Under the pieces are notes generated by a model. It was not told where the DNA came from. It saw only the letters and a list, made by a program, of their open reading frames with translations, and ran no database searches. The position numbers and the translations under genes are program-made. This document shows, piece by piece, positions 26,679-38,016 of a stretch of DNA of 64,000 nucleotides. Source of the DNA: Gilliamella sp. Occ3-1 (GTDB lineage Bacteria > Pseudomonadota > Gammaproteobacteria > Enterobacterales > Orbaceae); assembly GCF_001690655.1 (NCBI RefSeq), contig NZ_LZHQ01000030.1, positions 23,736-87,735 on the forward strand, given 5' to 3'. Within the stretch, counting starts at the first letter, position 1. Each line of letters starts with the position of its first letter.

Positions 26679-27620
26679 TTAATAATTCTTTAATAATCTT
26701 ACAATCTCTTTAATATCATTCGGAGTTGTTTGGCAACAACCGCCAATTAATTTTGCGCCTAATTTAGTCCAAGTTGGTAGTTGATTTTTGAAGGTGCAAT
26801 CATGTAGATGGTTTTTGTGCCACTGTTTGGTTGTTGGATCATATTGTTCACCTGAATTTGGATAAACAATTAATGGTTTGGTTGTAAGCTTATTTAGTAC
26901 CTCTAATGCTGGAGTAACACTTTCTAAAGCTATGCAGTTAATACCAAGGCTTACAATTTGATCAAAGTTTTTTAAATAATCCATTACTTGTGATAATGGT
27001 GTACCATCGCTAAGATGCTGGGTATCTTTTAATGTAAACGAAAACCATGTATTAATAGTTGGAAACTGCTGTATCAATTTAACTAACGCTTTAATTTCAG
27101 CAAAAGAAGGTAAAGTTTCACAAGCAAGGATATCAACTTGGGCATCAATCAAGGCTTGAATGCGATCACGGTGAAAATCAATAAATTCAGCTTCAGTTAG
27201 TTGATAGTCGCCAGTATATTCTGACCCATTAGCAAGATATGCACCATAGGGACCAACTGACCCAGCAATCAGTAACATTTTATTTTGCTTTGTTTCATTC
27301 AAATACTGCTGTTTAGCTTGTTGTGCGAGTTCAACGCTTTTTTTAATTAATTTGATAGATTTATCAAACGTAATTGCTTTCTTTTCAAACCCTAAGGGGG
27401 TAGCTTGATAGCTGGCGGTGATAGCACAATCGGCCCCAGCTTTAAAATAGTCATAGTGAACTTGGTAGATTAGTTCGGGTTTTTCGATTAACACTTTTGC
27501 CGACCATAAACTATCATTAAGATCATATCCCCGACGCTGCAGTTCGCTCGCTAGTGCTCCATCGATAATAATGTAATTTTTTTGCTTTAATAATACGATA
27601 ATTGGATTATAACTTGTCAT
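26679..27620 (-). CDS. mmuM: Homocysteine S-methyltransferase MmuM
   Basis: Transfers a methyl group from S-methylmethionine to homocysteine, giving two methionines. The 313-residue protein has the family TIM barrel: [12 protein letters not shown] near 20-31, the A-C-E-T-L-P-S zinc-Cys motif in the middle, and the paired zinc Cys in G-G-C-C-Q-T near 293-298. Its start overlaps the end of the permease gene by 14 bases, as in a tightly coupled operon. S-methylmethionine is a plant metabolite, which suits a plant-derived diet of a host. Confidence 0.95.
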   Translation of the reverse strand: MTSYNPIIVLLKQKNYIIIDGALASELQRRGYDLNDSLWSAKVLIEKPELIYQVHYDYFKAGADCAITASYQATPLGFEKKAITFDKSIKLIKKSVELAQQAKQQYLNETKQNKMLLIAGSVGPYGAYLANGSEYTGDYQLTEAEFIDFHRDRIQALIDAQVDILACETLPSFAEIKALVKLIQQFPTINTWFSFTLKDTQHLSDGTPLSQVMDYLKNFDQIVSLGINCIALESVTPALEVLNKLTTKPLIVYPNSGEQYDPTTKQWHKNHLHDCTFKNQLPTWTKLGAKLIGGCCQTTPNDIKEIVRLLKNY

Positions 27621-29010
27621 TTTTTACTGCTCGTTTTTGATAAGATTGGGTAAAGTGATGCACAATAAAACAGACAATTACAAAAGGAATACCGCAATAA
27701 AGCGCAATGCGTTGTTCTGGATCGAATGCTAAACCAATGCAAGCAATCAAACACAGAATAAACCCTAAAATTGGCACAAAAGGGTAAAATGGTGCTTTAT
27801 ATTTTAAGGTATTTTTTTGATTTTCAGATAGTTGCTTTCTAAAAAAGTAATGTGAAATGCAAATACTTAACCAAACTGCCACCACGGCGAAGCCAGAAAT
27901 AGCGGTTAATGCTACAAATACAGTATCAGGAGCTATCACGCTTGAAAATAACGCTAACAATCCGCCAAGCATACTCATTGCAATAGCGATCATTGGAATA
28001 CCTTTATTGGTTAATTTAGCAAAGCACTTTGGTAGTGTACCTTGATTAGACAACGACCACATCATACGCCCAGAGGCATAAAGTCCTGAATTAGCGGCTG
28101 ATAAAATAGCGGTTACAATAACAAAATTAAATATATCAGCAGCATATGGAATACCGATATTTTCAAATACCATTACAAATGGACTAGTAATAACGCCAGC
28201 TTGATCCATAGGTAGTAGAGCGGCTAACACTATAATTGTTCCAATAAAAAAGAGAATCAATCTTAAAATAGTTGTTTTAATGGCAAGTGGAATCGATTTT
28301 TCAGGATTATGGGTTTCGCCCGCAGCAATACCAATTAACTCCGTACCAGAAAAGGCAAAATTAACTGAAACCATCGTCATGATAATTGGTGTTATACCAT
28401 TAGGAAACCAGCCATTATCGGTAATATTGTGTAAAAAAGGTGCTGGCATGTCATTTTTGATAGGAACAAAACCAAAGATAGCAGCAGTTCCAGCAACAAT
28501 AAAAATAATAATAGTGATGACTTTAATGATTGAAAACCAAAATTCACTTTCGGCAAAGAATTGAGCGGTTATAATGTTTAATGCAAAGATTACGATACAA
28601 AAAATTAAACACCAAATCCAGACCGAAACAGTAGGGAACCAATACTGCATACTTAAGCCAGCTGCGGTTAGACTTGAACCAAGTGCCACTGTCCAAGTTA
28701 ACCAATACAGCCAAGCAACGGTATAACCAGTGCTAGGACTAATAAAGCGAGAAGCATAAGTGTGAAATGCACCCGTTTCAGGCATAGCGACAGCCAGTTC
28801 GCCTAGGCACAACATCACTAAATAAACAACTAATGCACCAATTAAATAAGCAATAATAGCGCCAATAGCCCCAGCAGTAGCAATAATATAACCAGTATTA
28901 AAAAATAAACCTGTGCCAATAACGCCACCCAGTGATAACATAATTAAATGACGGGTTTTCATGGTTCTTTTAAATTGGTTTTCTGTTGTGGATGATGAAT
29001 TTGTATTCAT
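27607..29010 (-). CDS. mmuP: S-methylmethionine permease (APC/AAT family)
   Basis: A 467-residue amino-acid transporter with about 12 membrane segments. It has the family signature near the start ([16 protein letters not shown]) and the [13 protein letters not shown] block. Assignment as MmuP rests on family resemblance plus the overlapping mmuM gene; other amino acids cannot be excluded from sequence alone. First gene of the mmuP-mmuM operon. Confidence 0.88.
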   Translation of the reverse strand: MNTNSSSTTENQFKRTMKTRHLIMLSLGGVIGTGLFFNTGYIIATAGAIGAIIAYLIGALVVYLVMLCLGELAVAMPETGAFHTYASRFISPSTGYTVAWLYWLTWTVALGSSLTAAGLSMQYWFPTVSVWIWCLIFCIVIFALNIITAQFFAESEFWFSIIKVITIIIFIVAGTAAIFGFVPIKNDMPAPFLHNITDNGWFPNGITPIIMTMVSVNFAFSGTELIGIAAGETHNPEKSIPLAIKTTILRLILFFIGTIIVLAALLPMDQAGVITSPFVMVFENIGIPYAADIFNFVIVTAILSAANSGLYASGRMMWSLSNQGTLPKCFAKLTNKGIPMIAIAMSMLGGLLALFSSVIAPDTVFVALTAISGFAVVAVWLSICISHYFFRKQLSENQKNTLKYKAPFYPFVPILGFILCLIACIGLAFDPEQRIALYCGIPFVIVCFIVHHFTQSYQKRAVKNDKL

Positions 29011-29039
29011 AAATTTTTTTGCTTAAGTTAAAAATAATA

Positions 29040-29068
29040 AAATTCCGCCAAAATTAGTGGCGGAACTA
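29040..29068 (-). terminator. Terminator after the ydgA-like gene
   Basis: On the minus strand, TTCCGCC pairs with GGCGGAA (plus positions 29043-29049 and 29059-29065), followed by TTTTATT. It ends the 29100-30383 gene before mmuP. Confidence 0.8.
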
Positions 29069-29099
29069 AATAGGTTAGTTTGAATAATAAATTAGCTAA

Positions 29100-30383
29100 T
29101 TATAATTGTTCAAAGAATTCTTCTTTTGTTACTTTTTTACCATTTACGTTAACTTCATCACTATCTTTGGTTAGGCTTATATCAGAATAGATACCTTTGG
29201 TTTCACCATTGCTTGAAGTCAAAAATTGGAAATTACTTATGAAAAAGGCTGACATCATTTGTAGGTTTTGGTTTGCTTTAGCAATTTGTTCAGGTGTTAT
29301 CTCACTAGAGTTAGGGTTTTCGATTTGTGTGGACATATGAGCTAATACGTCAAATGGTGCTTCAAGTTTTAATTTTAATGTGTTGATTTTGTCATAATCA
29401 GCCTCATCAATAGCTGTAGTACCAATATCGGACATATCAAACATTAAGTTAAGATTAATATCGCCTGCAGGATTGTGCCAATTCAATTTATTTAATGAAA
29501 AATTAATATAGTGCTTTTGTTCTGTATCATCTGAGTCAGGATAACCTATTCCCAATTGATTAGTGAATAGATGCTTATCAAGTCCCTTAAAATCAATATC
29601 TATCGAGCCATTACCCAAATTTTGTTGACCATAAATAATTGAGTCAACACTACTTAAAAATGAACCATCGATAGTGTTGGTGACGTCATTTAAGATGTTT
29701 TTTTGGTCCATAACGAGTTTATTAATAACAACTGAAACAGATTTTGACTTAAAAGATGTAGGATAGGTAAATGAAATTTTATCAACTTCAACTTTAGTTG
29801 AAATATCAGAACCAGTAGTATGGCTATTTATTGTATAATGCCCCTCACCAAGCTCCAATATACCATCAAAGGCTGGAATTTCGTCTTGAGTAGCTTTTAT
29901 CGCTTTGCTTGCTAATTTTACGGTGATATATTCGCCATAACTTACACCTGCATGTCCGGTAATAAAAGGCTGATTGCCAGCTAGTTTCCAAAGTATCGGA
30001 TTATTTTGTTGACTCATTTCGTATTCTAACCAAGCCATTTGTGGCGCAAAACTTCCTTTGGCGAGCGAGGCTATAGGGAAAGGACCATGATGAATGGTAA
30101 TATCATCATCAAATACGGTTTTTGGTTGCGCATCTTCACCTATAGCGTTTTGAAGTGACGCTGTAACGGTTAAATGCAATTTAGTTGAAAAGATATTTTT
30201 TTCATAATTACTCTTTATAATATTAAACTTAAAATCGTCTTGAGTTTGATTAATTTTGTTTGTAATTTGTATCAATTGGTTATCGATATTATTTTCGATC
30301 ATGTTGCCGGTGTACCATGACGTACCTACATATGCCATTCCTAATACGGCAACTATTCCTATAGCAAGTGTGTTTTTTTTCAT
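29100..30383 (-). CDS. YdgA-like DUF945 family protein
   Basis: A 427-residue envelope protein. An uncleaved N-terminal hydrophobic anchor (about 5-23, A-I-G-I-V-A-V-L-G-M-A-Y-V) is followed by a long domain rich in beta strands, the DUF945 pattern of E. coli YdgA. The W-Y-T-G-N-x-I-E-N-N-I-D-N-Q block after the anchor is typical. Role unknown, perhaps in the periplasm or inner-membrane face. Single gene between mfd and mmuP, with its own terminator. Confidence 0.83.
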   Translation of the reverse strand: MKKNTLAIGIVAVLGMAYVGTSWYTGNMIENNIDNQLIQITNKINQTQDDFKFNIIKSNYEKNIFSTKLHLTVTASLQNAIGEDAQPKTVFDDDITIHHGPFPIASLAKGSFAPQMAWLEYEMSQQNNPILWKLAGNQPFITGHAGVSYGEYITVKLASKAIKATQDEIPAFDGILELGEGHYTINSHTTGSDISTKVEVDKISFTYPTSFKSKSVSVVINKLVMDQKNILNDVTNTIDGSFLSSVDSIIYGQQNLGNGSIDIDFKGLDKHLFTNQLGIGYPDSDDTEQKHYINFSLNKLNWHNPAGDINLNLMFDMSDIGTTAIDEADYDKINTLKLKLEAPFDVLAHMSTQIENPNSSEITPEQIAKANQNLQMMSAFFISNFQFLTSSNGETKGIYSDISLTKDSDEVNVNGKKVTKEEFFEQL

Positions 30384-30419
30384 TATAGTTCTCTTAGTTA
30401 TTTGTTCTATTTTAGATTA

Positions 30420-33400
30420 TCATTCTTGATGATTTGTAAAGTCAGACAACAAATTTTTGATATATTCAATACGATCGATTCGTTGCAATTCTGATTTTTG
30501 TAATTTTAATCGATTTGAACTTTCTAAGCGATAATTTTTTGGTTCTTTTTGAATTATTTCAATTAAGTAATCGACTGACACCTTATTATTACTACCAAAT
30601 TCAATATAACCGCCTTTTTCACCAAACTCGATCTTAGTAATGCCTAATTGGATTGCGTGATAACGGATTTTTGTGGTTTCTAGTAAAAAAAGCACTGCAT
30701 CGGGCAATTTACCAAAACGATCTCGCATTTCAACTTGAATATCGGTGAGTTCGATAAGATCGGTGATACTCGCAATACGTTTATATAGTGATAAACGTGT
30801 ATTAACATCGGGAATAAAATCATCAGGAATAAGTGTTGGTAAGCGTAACTCAATTTCTGTTTGTTGATTATTGAGTAATGATTCAAGTGTTGGCTCTTTG
30901 CCTTCTTTTAGTGATTTGACGGCCTCATCAAGTAGCTCAATATAAAGGTTAAAGCCAATCGTCTCTATTTGACCGCTTTGATCGCTGCCTAATAACTCAC
31001 CAGCACCTCGAATTTCAAGATCGTGTGTGGCTAGAGCAAAACCTGCTCCTAAATCTTCAAGTGAGGCAATTGCTTCTAGGCGTTTTTTGGCATCTTTAGT
31101 GAGTAATTTAGGATGTGGGGTTAATAGATAAGCGTAAGCCTGATGATAAGAACGTCCAACTCGTCCTCTGAGCTGATGTAACTGGGCTAAACCAAATTTA
31201 TCGGCACGATCAATGATAATGGTATTGGCATTAGGAATGTCGATACCAGTTTCAACAATGGTTGTACAAACAAGTATGTGAAAACGTTGATGATGAAAGT
31301 CATTCATTACGCGCTCTAAGTCGCGTTCATGCATTTGCCCATGACCAATGGTAATTCGAGCTTCGGGCACCAGCTCTGCCAGTTTTTCGCTTACTTTTTC
31401 GATATCAGAAATATCATTGTGTAAGTAATAAATCTGACCACCACGTAAAATTTCACGCAAAATAGCTTCTCTAATCACGAGATCATCATATTCTCTAACA
31501 AAGGTTTTCACTGCTAATCGGCGAGCTGGAGGGGTCGCAATAATAGAGAGATCGCGCATACCACTCATTGCCATGTTGAGGGTTCTTGGAATTGGCGTTG
31601 CGGTTAGTGTTAGAATATCAATGTTTGCTCGCATTGCTTTAATTCGTTCTTTTTGGCGGACGCCAAAACGATGTTCTTCATCAACAATCAACAAGCCTAA
31701 ATCTTTCCATTTGATATCTTCTTGTAACAATTTATGTGTGCCAATTACAATATCAATTTTGCCTTCACCAAGAGCTTCTATAATACTTTTTTGTTGTTTG
31801 GCGGTTTTGAATCGAGACAGGCTTTCTATGCGAATTGGCCAGTTTGCAAAGCGATTACAAAAGCTTTCGTAATGTTGTTCTGCAAGTAAAGTTGTAGGAA
31901 CTAAAACTGCTGTTTGTTTATGATTAATAACGGCTAAAAAAGCAGCGCGGATCGCTACTTCTGTTTTACCAAATCCAACATCACCACAGACTAATCTATC
32001 CATGGCATAAGGAGAGCACATATCGCCAATTACTGCTCCAATAGCATTTTGTTGATCATCAGTTTCTTGATAAGGAAACCCTTGGCAAAATAGTTCATAC
32101 TGCTCTCGGTCTTGTTTAAATTCAAACCCAGGTTTACTTTCACGTTCAGCGTAAATATCGAGTAATTCAGCAGCAACATCTCGTACTTTTTCGGCCGCTT
32201 TTTGCCGTGCTTTACTCCAAGCATCAGTACCTAATTTATTCAATGGTGCGTTTTCTTCATCGCCACCAGAATAACGGCTAATTAGATTTAATGATGAAAC
32301 AGGAACATAAAGCTTGGTGTCATTGGCATATAATAGAATAAGATATTCAGCCGTAATCCCCCCTGTTTCTAATGTGGTAAGTCCTGCATATCGACCAACG
32401 CCATGTTCTAAATGGACAACGGGTTTGCCGGGTGTTAGCTCAGCTAAACTACGAATAAGTGAATCAGTATTGATAGCTTGTTTATTTTCTTTTTTGCGAC
32501 GAACTAATCGCCGTCCTAATAGCTCATTTTCAGTAATAAAGGCAAAATTATCTTGCTGATTGATAAAGCCTTGTTCACTAGCTCCAACAATTAAATAAAA
32601 TCGGCTATCACTATTTTTTCGTTCATCAAGTAAATCGATAGTAGTGGGATGAATACGAATTCGTCCAAGAATTTCTTGTAAAGCCTCTTTGCGTCCTTCT
32701 GATTCAACCGAAAAGATGATTGTTCCTGCAAAATTTTCAACAAATTTTTGAAATTGCAAATAAGGATCTTTTTGTTGGATCTCAATAGCAATATTAGGTA
32801 ATGCTACATAAGGCAAATTAACGTTTTTATTTGATTCTGTCGTTATTGCATGCGATAAAACCATTCTTGGGTAGTTTTTGAAATTGGCAAAAATCTCGTC
32901 AGTTTTAGACCAAATAACATTTGGTGCAAGTAATGGTCGCATAGGATCGACTTTGCGGCTTTCATAACGTTGGGTAATATCTTGCCAATATTTATTAGCA
33001 TATTGCTCAATATTAACTGTATTGATAATTAAGCTATTTGCTAAAAAATAAGAGAATAGAGGTGTTAAAGGTTCGTTAAAAAACAGTGCTTGCCAATATT
33101 CAATACCGGTTGGCAAAATATTTTTACTAACTTGTTGATAGATGCTTTCTGAGTCTAATCTAACCTCAAATTGTTCTCGCCATTGACTACGAAACAACTC
33201 AATAGCTGTTTTATCAAAAGGAAACTCATGGGCTGGTAGCAATTGTATTTCAGCAATTTCATCAAAGGTACGTTGAGTTTCGACATCAAAAGTACGGATA
33301 CTGTCGATTTCATCATCAAAGAAATCGATGCGATAAGGCTTATCACTGCCCATGGGGTAGATATCAAAAAGCGCTCCACGAGTAGCATATTCGCCATGCT

Positions 33401-33878
33401 CCATAACTTGGCTGACTGAACGATAGCCAGCATTTTCAAGTTTAAGACGTAAATGTTCTCGGTTAATTTGTAAGCCTTTTTTCATCATAAAAACATGTCC
33501 ATCCAAATAACTTTGTGGACAGACTTTTTGCATTAAGGTATTAATGGGTAAAATTAACGCCCCTTTGGTTAAATGTCCAAGATGATAAAGGCAAGATAAG
33601 CGTTCTGATACGATATCTTGATGAGGAGAAAAACTGTCATAAGGCAATGTTTCCCAATCTGGAAAGATAATAGAAGGGAAGGATGTAAACTGCTTTAGTT
33701 CTTCATGAATGCGCGAGGTTTGTTGCATATCATCAGTGACAATCACAACTATACCTTCATGTACATCTATAGCTTGAGCGCAAAATTGTGATAAGGAAGA
33801 GCCAACTAGCTGCCCAATTTGCTTTACTTCTCCTGATTTTTGAGGAATTAAGTTTGAAATATTAACTGTTTTAGACAT
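30420..33878 (-). CDS. mfd: Transcription-repair coupling factor Mfd
   Basis: A DNA translocase (1152 residues; 1148 in E. coli) that removes RNA polymerase stalled at lesions and recruits UvrA. It has a UvrB-like N-terminal module, the RNA-polymerase-interacting domain with L-x-P-G-K-P-V-V-H-L-E-H-G-V-G-R-Y, and a RecG-like motor. The motor carries Walker A G-D-V-G-F-G-K-T-E-V-A and the D-E-E-H box, and the TRG region L-R-G-R-V-G-R-S follows. A C-terminal TRCF domain closes it. All are intact. Divergent from lolC with 149 bases between. Confidence 0.97.
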   Translation of the reverse strand: MSKTVNISNLIPQKSGEVKQIGQLVGSSLSQFCAQAIDVHEGIVVIVTDDMQQTSRIHEELKQFTSFPSIIFPDWETLPYDSFSPHQDIVSERLSCLYHLGHLTKGALILPINTLMQKVCPQSYLDGHVFMMKKGLQINREHLRLKLENAGYRSVSQVMEHGEYATRGALFDIYPMGSDKPYRIDFFDDEIDSIRTFDVETQRTFDEIAEIQLLPAHEFPFDKTAIELFRSQWREQFEVRLDSESIYQQVSKNILPTGIEYWQALFFNEPLTPLFSYFLANSLIINTVNIEQYANKYWQDITQRYESRKVDPMRPLLAPNVIWSKTDEIFANFKNYPRMVLSHAITTESNKNVNLPYVALPNIAIEIQQKDPYLQFQKFVENFAGTIIFSVESEGRKEALQEILGRIRIHPTTIDLLDERKNSDSRFYLIVGASEQGFINQQDNFAFITENELLGRRLVRRKKENKQAINTDSLIRSLAELTPGKPVVHLEHGVGRYAGLTTLETGGITAEYLILLYANDTKLYVPVSSLNLISRYSGGDEENAPLNKLGTDAWSKARQKAAEKVRDVAAELLDIYAERESKPGFEFKQDREQYELFCQGFPYQETDDQQNAIGAVIGDMCSPYAMDRLVCGDVGFGKTEVAIRAAFLAVINHKQTAVLVPTTLLAEQHYESFCNRFANWPIRIESLSRFKTAKQQKSIIEALGEGKIDIVIGTHKLLQEDIKWKDLGLLIVDEEHRFGVRQKERIKAMRANIDILTLTATPIPRTLNMAMSGMRDLSIIATPPARRLAVKTFVREYDDLVIREAILREILRGGQIYYLHNDISDIEKVSEKLAELVPEARITIGHGQMHERDLERVMNDFHHQRFHILVCTTIVETGIDIPNANTIIIDRADKFGLAQLHQLRGRVGRSYHQAYAYLLTPHPKLLTKDAKKRLEAIASLEDLGAGFALATHDLEIRGAGELLGSDQSGQIETIGFNLYIELLDEAVKSLKEGKEPTLESLLNNQQTEIELRLPTLIPDDFIPDVNTRLSLYKRIASITDLIELTDIQVEMRDRFGKLPDAVLFLLETTKIRYHAIQLGITKIEFGEKGGYIEFGSNNKVSVDYLIEIIQKEPKNYRLESSNRLKLQKSELQRIDRIEYIKNLLSDFTNHQE

Positions 33879-34027
33879 GATGAGTTCGTTGATGTAGCTG
33901 AAAATTTATTGTCAGATTATAACGTAAGTATGAGGTTGTTTTCTATAACTGTTTAATCCTGTATGATAAGCACCTTGCATTTAACTAGCAAAACTTTGTA
34001 AAAAAGTTTCAGGTAATATATACGTTT

Positions 34028-35239
34028 ATGTCAAGAATATTTCGTCCATTAGTATTTTTTATTGGTTTGCGCTATGTATACGGGCAAAAAACGGATGGGT
34101 TTGGTCGCTTTGCATCATGGTTGTCGATGATTGGGATTATGTTAGGTTCAATTGGTCTAATTGTGGTCTTATCAGTCATGAACGGCCTTGAAGATCAGAT
34201 GCAAAGTAGTATTTTAAAGTTTTTACCTCAAGCCCAGATCACAACACCACAAGGTAGGATAGATCCTAAGGTCATTACTCGTGAGCAATTTAATCAGATT
34301 CAAGGTGTTAATCGTATTAGTTCTTTGGTGTCGAGTGATGTGGTTTTGCAAAGTGAGCAAAGTATCACTGTAAGCACACTAATGGGCATTAATCCAGAAG
34401 ATGATGATCCTATTAATGATTATATTTATAGTGGATCGCTCTTAGATCTTCAAGCAGGGCAGTACAATGTTATCATAGGGCAAACGTTAGCTAATCAATT
34501 AGGTGTAACCGTTGGCGATAAAATACGTTTAATGGTAACAGATGCAAGTCAAATTACCCCAGTTGGGCGTATACCTTCCCAACGTTTATTTAATATTGTA
34601 GGACTGTTTACGGTTAACCACGATATCAATCAAACGCTTATTTATGTCAATCAATCTGACGCTAAAAACTTATTACGTTATCCTCCTAATATGATTAGCA
34701 GTTGGCGTCTATTTTTAGATAAACCACTGGATATTGCCTCGATAACTAACACCCCATTACCTCAAGGATTAGTATTTAAAGATTGGCGAGCTAAACGAGG
34801 TGAATTATTTCAAGCCATTAAAATGGAAAAAAATGTCATGGGATTACTCATTAGTCTGATTGTGATTGTTGCGGCTTTTAACATTATTACTTCATTAAGC
34901 TTGTTGGTGATGGAAAAGCAAGGCGAAGTCGCTATTTTAAAAACACAAGGTCTGTCTCGCTTTAAAATTATGTTAATTTTTATTATTCAAGGTGCAAGTT
35001 CAGGAATAATTGGCACGTTATTAGGTAGCGCCTTAGGACTGTTACTTGCTATTAACTTAAACGAAATCATGCAATTGTTAGGTTTATCTTTAGCTGGTAT
35101 CTTGCTACCTTCATTGGTTGAACCATCGCAAATTATTTTAATTATTATTGGATTGCTTATGTTATCGCTAATTTCAACTCTTTATCCTGCATATCGTGCA
35201 GCTAATATTCAACCTGCCGAGGCTTTACGTTATGAATAA
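34028..35239 (+). CDS. lolC: Lipoprotein-releasing ABC permease LolC
   Basis: An inner-membrane subunit (403 residues) of LolCDE, which extracts outer-membrane lipoproteins and hands them to LolA. One membrane helix near 25-47 is followed by a large periplasmic domain (about 50-260) and three C-terminal helices, the MacB/FtsX-like layout. The opening [11 protein letters not shown] and the closing [18 protein letters not shown] are diagnostic. Its stop overlaps the lolD start by eight bases. First gene of lolCDE. Confidence 0.95.
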   Translation: MSRIFRPLVFFIGLRYVYGQKTDGFGRFASWLSMIGIMLGSIGLIVVLSVMNGLEDQMQSSILKFLPQAQITTPQGRIDPKVITREQFNQIQGVNRISSLVSSDVVLQSEQSITVSTLMGINPEDDDPINDYIYSGSLLDLQAGQYNVIIGQTLANQLGVTVGDKIRLMVTDASQITPVGRIPSQRLFNIVGLFTVNHDINQTLIYVNQSDAKNLLRYPPNMISSWRLFLDKPLDIASITNTPLPQGLVFKDWRAKRGELFQAIKMEKNVMGLLISLIVIVAAFNIITSLSLLVMEKQGEVAILKTQGLSRFKIMLIFIIQGASSGIIGTLLGSALGLLLAINLNEIMQLLGLSLAGILLPSLVEPSQIILIIIGLLMLSLISTLYPAYRAANIQPAEALRYE

Positions 35240-35936
35240 TTCACAAATATTACTAAGTGCCAAAAATCTTTATAAAACTTATAACGAAGGCAAAATGGTG
35301 ACTGAGGTTTTAAAAAATGTCTCGTTTGATATTTATTCAAAATCATTACTCGCCATTATAGGTAGTTCAGGATCAGGTAAAAGCACTTTACTGCATTTGC
35401 TTGGTGGCTTAGATAATCCCACATCTGGCGAAATTATTTTTAAATCACATCAGTTAAATCAATTATCTGAACAAGAAAAGGCACGTCTACGCAATCAAGA
35501 AATTGGTTTTGTTTATCAATTTCACCACCTATTGCCTGACTTTACAGCGCTTGAAAATGTAGCGATGCCACTATTAATTGGAGGCGTTTTACCCAACGAA
35601 GCTAAAAAACGGGCTATGGCAATGCTAGAGTCGGTTAATTTAGTCAAACGAGCAAATCATCGCCCTTCCGAGCTGTCTGGCGGAGAACGCCAACGAGTGG
35701 CAATAGGGCGTGCATTAATTAATAACCCCGCTTTAGTAATGGCTGATGAGCCAACGGGTAACCTTGATAAATCAACAGCCGATTCTATTTTTGAGCTACT
35801 GATTAAATTAAATCGTGAACACGGAACCGCGTTTTTGGTTGTTACACATGATCTTGAGCTTGCCAATAAACTTGATAAACAAATGGTGATGAGAGATGGT
35901 CAACTTTCTGATAGCGCATCATCAGATAACAATTAA
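35232..35936 (+). CDS. lolD: Lipoprotein-releasing ABC ATPase LolD
   Basis: The ATPase of LolCDE (234 residues). The frame extends upstream, but ATG 35232, overlapping the lolC stop as ATGAATAA, gives the family start (N-L-Y-K-T-Y-N-E-G near 12-20). Walker A is G-S-S-G-S-G-K-S-T at 44-52, the Q-loop lies in V-Y-Q-F-H-H-L-L, the signature is [10 protein letters not shown] near 147, and Walker B with [10 protein letters not shown] follows. Y-Q-F-H-H-L-L is a LolD hallmark. Confidence 0.97.
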   Translation: MNNSQILLSAKNLYKTYNEGKMVTEVLKNVSFDIYSKSLLAIIGSSGSGKSTLLHLLGGLDNPTSGEIIFKSHQLNQLSEQEKARLRNQEIGFVYQFHHLLPDFTALENVAMPLLIGGVLPNEAKKRAMAMLESVNLVKRANHRPSELSGGERQRVAIGRALINNPALVMADEPTGNLDKSTADSIFELLIKLNREHGTAFLVVTHDLELANKLDKQMVMRDGQLSDSASSDNN

Positions 35937-35948
35937 TGGATAATTAAT

Positions 35949-37187
35949 ATGAATTTATCTTTAATTACCGCCATAAAATTTCGAAAAGGGCGTCGTAAAA
36001 GTGGTATGGTGTCGTTAATTTCGATTATCTCAACACTCAGCATTGCTATTGGTATTGCGGCATTAATTATTGGTTTAAGTGCCATGAATGGCTTTGAACG
36101 TGAATTACACAATCGAGTGTTATCGGTAGTGCCACATGGACAATTCTATCCAAAATACGGCAATTTAGATAATTGGCAACACGTTCAACAAGAACTTAAA
36201 AACAATAATAATATTGTATCAGCCTTGCCATTTGTTAATTTTACTGGATTGATTGAAAACGGTAGTAAGCTTGGTGCAGTACAAGTACAAGGTCTTGACC
36301 CTGAACAAGAAATGCAATTTAGTTCACTACCGAATTATGTACTGAATAAAAAATGGCAAGATTTTAAGCCCGATAGTCAACAAATTATTATTGGTGCTGG
36401 GCTTGCTAAAAATTTATCAATGAGTGAAGGAGGATGGGTTTCTTTATTAATTCCTGTTTCGAGTAGTCCAAATCAACTCAAACCACCTAAAAGAGTCCGT
36501 TTGCAAGTAGTAGGGATTTTAGAATTAAGTGGCAGCTTGAGTAATAACATGGCAATAATTCCATTAACAGATGCGCAGAAATTACTAAATATGGGCGATA
36601 GCGTTACAGGCGTTATGGTAAATGTAAAAGACGTTTATCAATCCAATAACATTATTGGTCAAGCAGCATTAGGGCTTGACGAAGATCTGTTATTTTATAG
36701 CTGGGAACAAACGTTTGGCTTTATGTATCGTGATATTCAAATGATTAGGCAAATCATGTATCTGGCCATGATTGTGGTCATTGGCGTAGCTTGTTTTAAT
36801 ATTGTATCCACTTTAGTCATTGCCGTAAAAGATAAACAGCGTGATATTGCCATATTAAAGACCCTAGGCGCAACTAATCGTTTAATCAAACATATTTTTA
36901 TATGGTATGGAGTGATTTCAGGGTTAATTGGCAGTTTAATTGGAGTTATTTTAGGTGTAATACTGTCATGGCAACTTTCTAACATCATGGGCTTTATTGA
37001 GTCATTAATGGGGCATAAAATCTTAAATAGCAATATCTATTTTATCGATTTTTTACCTTCCGAAATTCATCTGTTTGATGTGGTGATAGTGTTTATAACA
37101 GCCATGTTACTTAGCTTAATTGCTAGCTATTATCCAGCTAAACGTGCTTGTAAGATTGAGCCTGCACGGATTTTAAATAGCTTTTAA
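35949..37187 (+). CDS. lolE: Lipoprotein-releasing ABC permease LolE
   Basis: The second permease of the complex, 412 residues, with the same one-plus-three helix layout as LolC. It opens with S-L-I-T-A-I-K-F-R-K-G-R-R-K-S-G and ends Y-P-A-K-R-A-C-K-I-E-P-A-R-I-L. The A-I-L-K-T-L-G-A-T coupling helix region contacts LolD. It begins 12 bases after lolD. A separate lolE distinguishes this from bacteria with a single LolF. Ends at a clear terminator. Confidence 0.95.
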   Translation: MNLSLITAIKFRKGRRKSGMVSLISIISTLSIAIGIAALIIGLSAMNGFERELHNRVLSVVPHGQFYPKYGNLDNWQHVQQELKNNNNIVSALPFVNFTGLIENGSKLGAVQVQGLDPEQEMQFSSLPNYVLNKKWQDFKPDSQQIIIGAGLAKNLSMSEGGWVSLLIPVSSSPNQLKPPKRVRLQVVGILELSGSLSNNMAIIPLTDAQKLLNMGDSVTGVMVNVKDVYQSNNIIGQAALGLDEDLLFYSWEQTFGFMYRDIQMIRQIMYLAMIVVIGVACFNIVSTLVIAVKDKQRDIAILKTLGATNRLIKHIFIWYGVISGLIGSLIGVILGVILSWQLSNIMGFIESLMGHKILNSNIYFIDFLPSEIHLFDVVIVFITAMLLSLIASYYPAKRACKIEPARILNSF

Positions 37188-37204
37188 ATAGCTTTTGTAT
37201 AAAT

Positions 37205-37238
37205 AAGGCGCTGTTTAATGATAATCAGCGCCTTTTTA
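37205..37238. terminator. Bidirectional terminator between lolE and the rhomboid gene
   Basis: AAGGCGCTG (37205-37213) pairs with CAGCGCCTT (37226-37234), followed by TTTTATT. It is shared by convergent genes. Confidence 0.88.
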
Positions 37239-37241
37239 TTA

Positions 37242-37973
37242 TTAATAATAGACATAATAACCACTAGGCAAAGCATAGTGCATATATTGCACATAGATCC
37301 CCAATGCAGTCACAATAAATACAAGACCAATAATAAGTAGAGTTAACTTACTTGGGTACTTGAACATTTTAATACATAACGAAACAACCCCACCAAGCAC
37401 AAAACCAGCGCAAGCACCACCGATATGCGCCATGTTATCGATAGATGGCAATAACCCTAACCCAGCAGTTAATACTAAACTCACCAGCATTGCTTTAACT
37501 GGCATTTCTTGTATATTGGTTTTAAACACCAAACAATAAGCTAACAATGCGGTAATAATACCCAAAATAGCACCCGAGGCACCACAGCTAATCACATTTT
37601 GATTGATGGTGGCAATATCGCTTGATAAGCTTCCTACTAGCCCTGAAAAAAAGTAAATGCCAACAAAAGCAAGGCAAGGAATGCGCTGTTCTAAAATAAG
37701 ACCAATGCTCCATAATGCCAGCATATTCATAGCTAAATGAGTAAAGCTGACATGCATAAATAAATTAGTAAACATGCGCCAATATTGGCCAGAAAAAGTT
37801 AACTCCGCAACATCGGCACCCCAATCAATCAAAAAATGATTTTCATATAATGGCGAAAACCCACGGCTATCAACAAGCCGAAATGCAAAAAAACACAGAA
37901 TATTGATTACTACTAGCGTTGTTGTGATTTTAGATTGACTGGCGTAATATTTAATATCATTAAAAGTGCTCAT
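37242..37973 (-). CDS. Rhomboid-family intramembrane serine protease
   Basis: A membrane protease of 243 residues with at least six helices. The Ser/His dyad is present: G-A-S-G-A (catalytic Ser) and N-M-A-H-I-G-G (catalytic His), with the helix-2 H-x-x-x-N stretch (F-T-H-L-A-M-N) before them. It lacks the long cytosolic N-domain of GlpG. The frame extends 17 codons upstream and overlaps the acetyltransferase gene, but ATG 37973 with AAAAGGATTTTT before it is the better start. Substrate unknown. Probably co-transcribed with the upstream acetyltransferase gene. Confidence 0.88.
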   Translation of the reverse strand: MSTFNDIKYYASQSKITTTLVVINILCFFAFRLVDSRGFSPLYENHFLIDWGADVAELTFSGQYWRMFTNLFMHVSFTHLAMNMLALWSIGLILEQRIPCLAFVGIYFFSGLVGSLSSDIATINQNVISCGASGAILGIITALLAYCLVFKTNIQEMPVKAMLVSLVLTAGLGLLPSIDNMAHIGGACAGFVLGGVVSLCIKMFKYPSKLTLLIIGLVFIVTALGIYVQYMHYALPSGYYVYY

Positions 37974-38016
37974 TAAAAATCCTTTTGAATAGGTAAATTT
38001 TATTGATAGAGTCCAG

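Noticed and set aside
26505..26693. A 62-residue plus-strand frame rich in Phe and Cys
   Set aside because: AT-rich, no ribosome site, no family features, and it runs into the end of mmuM.
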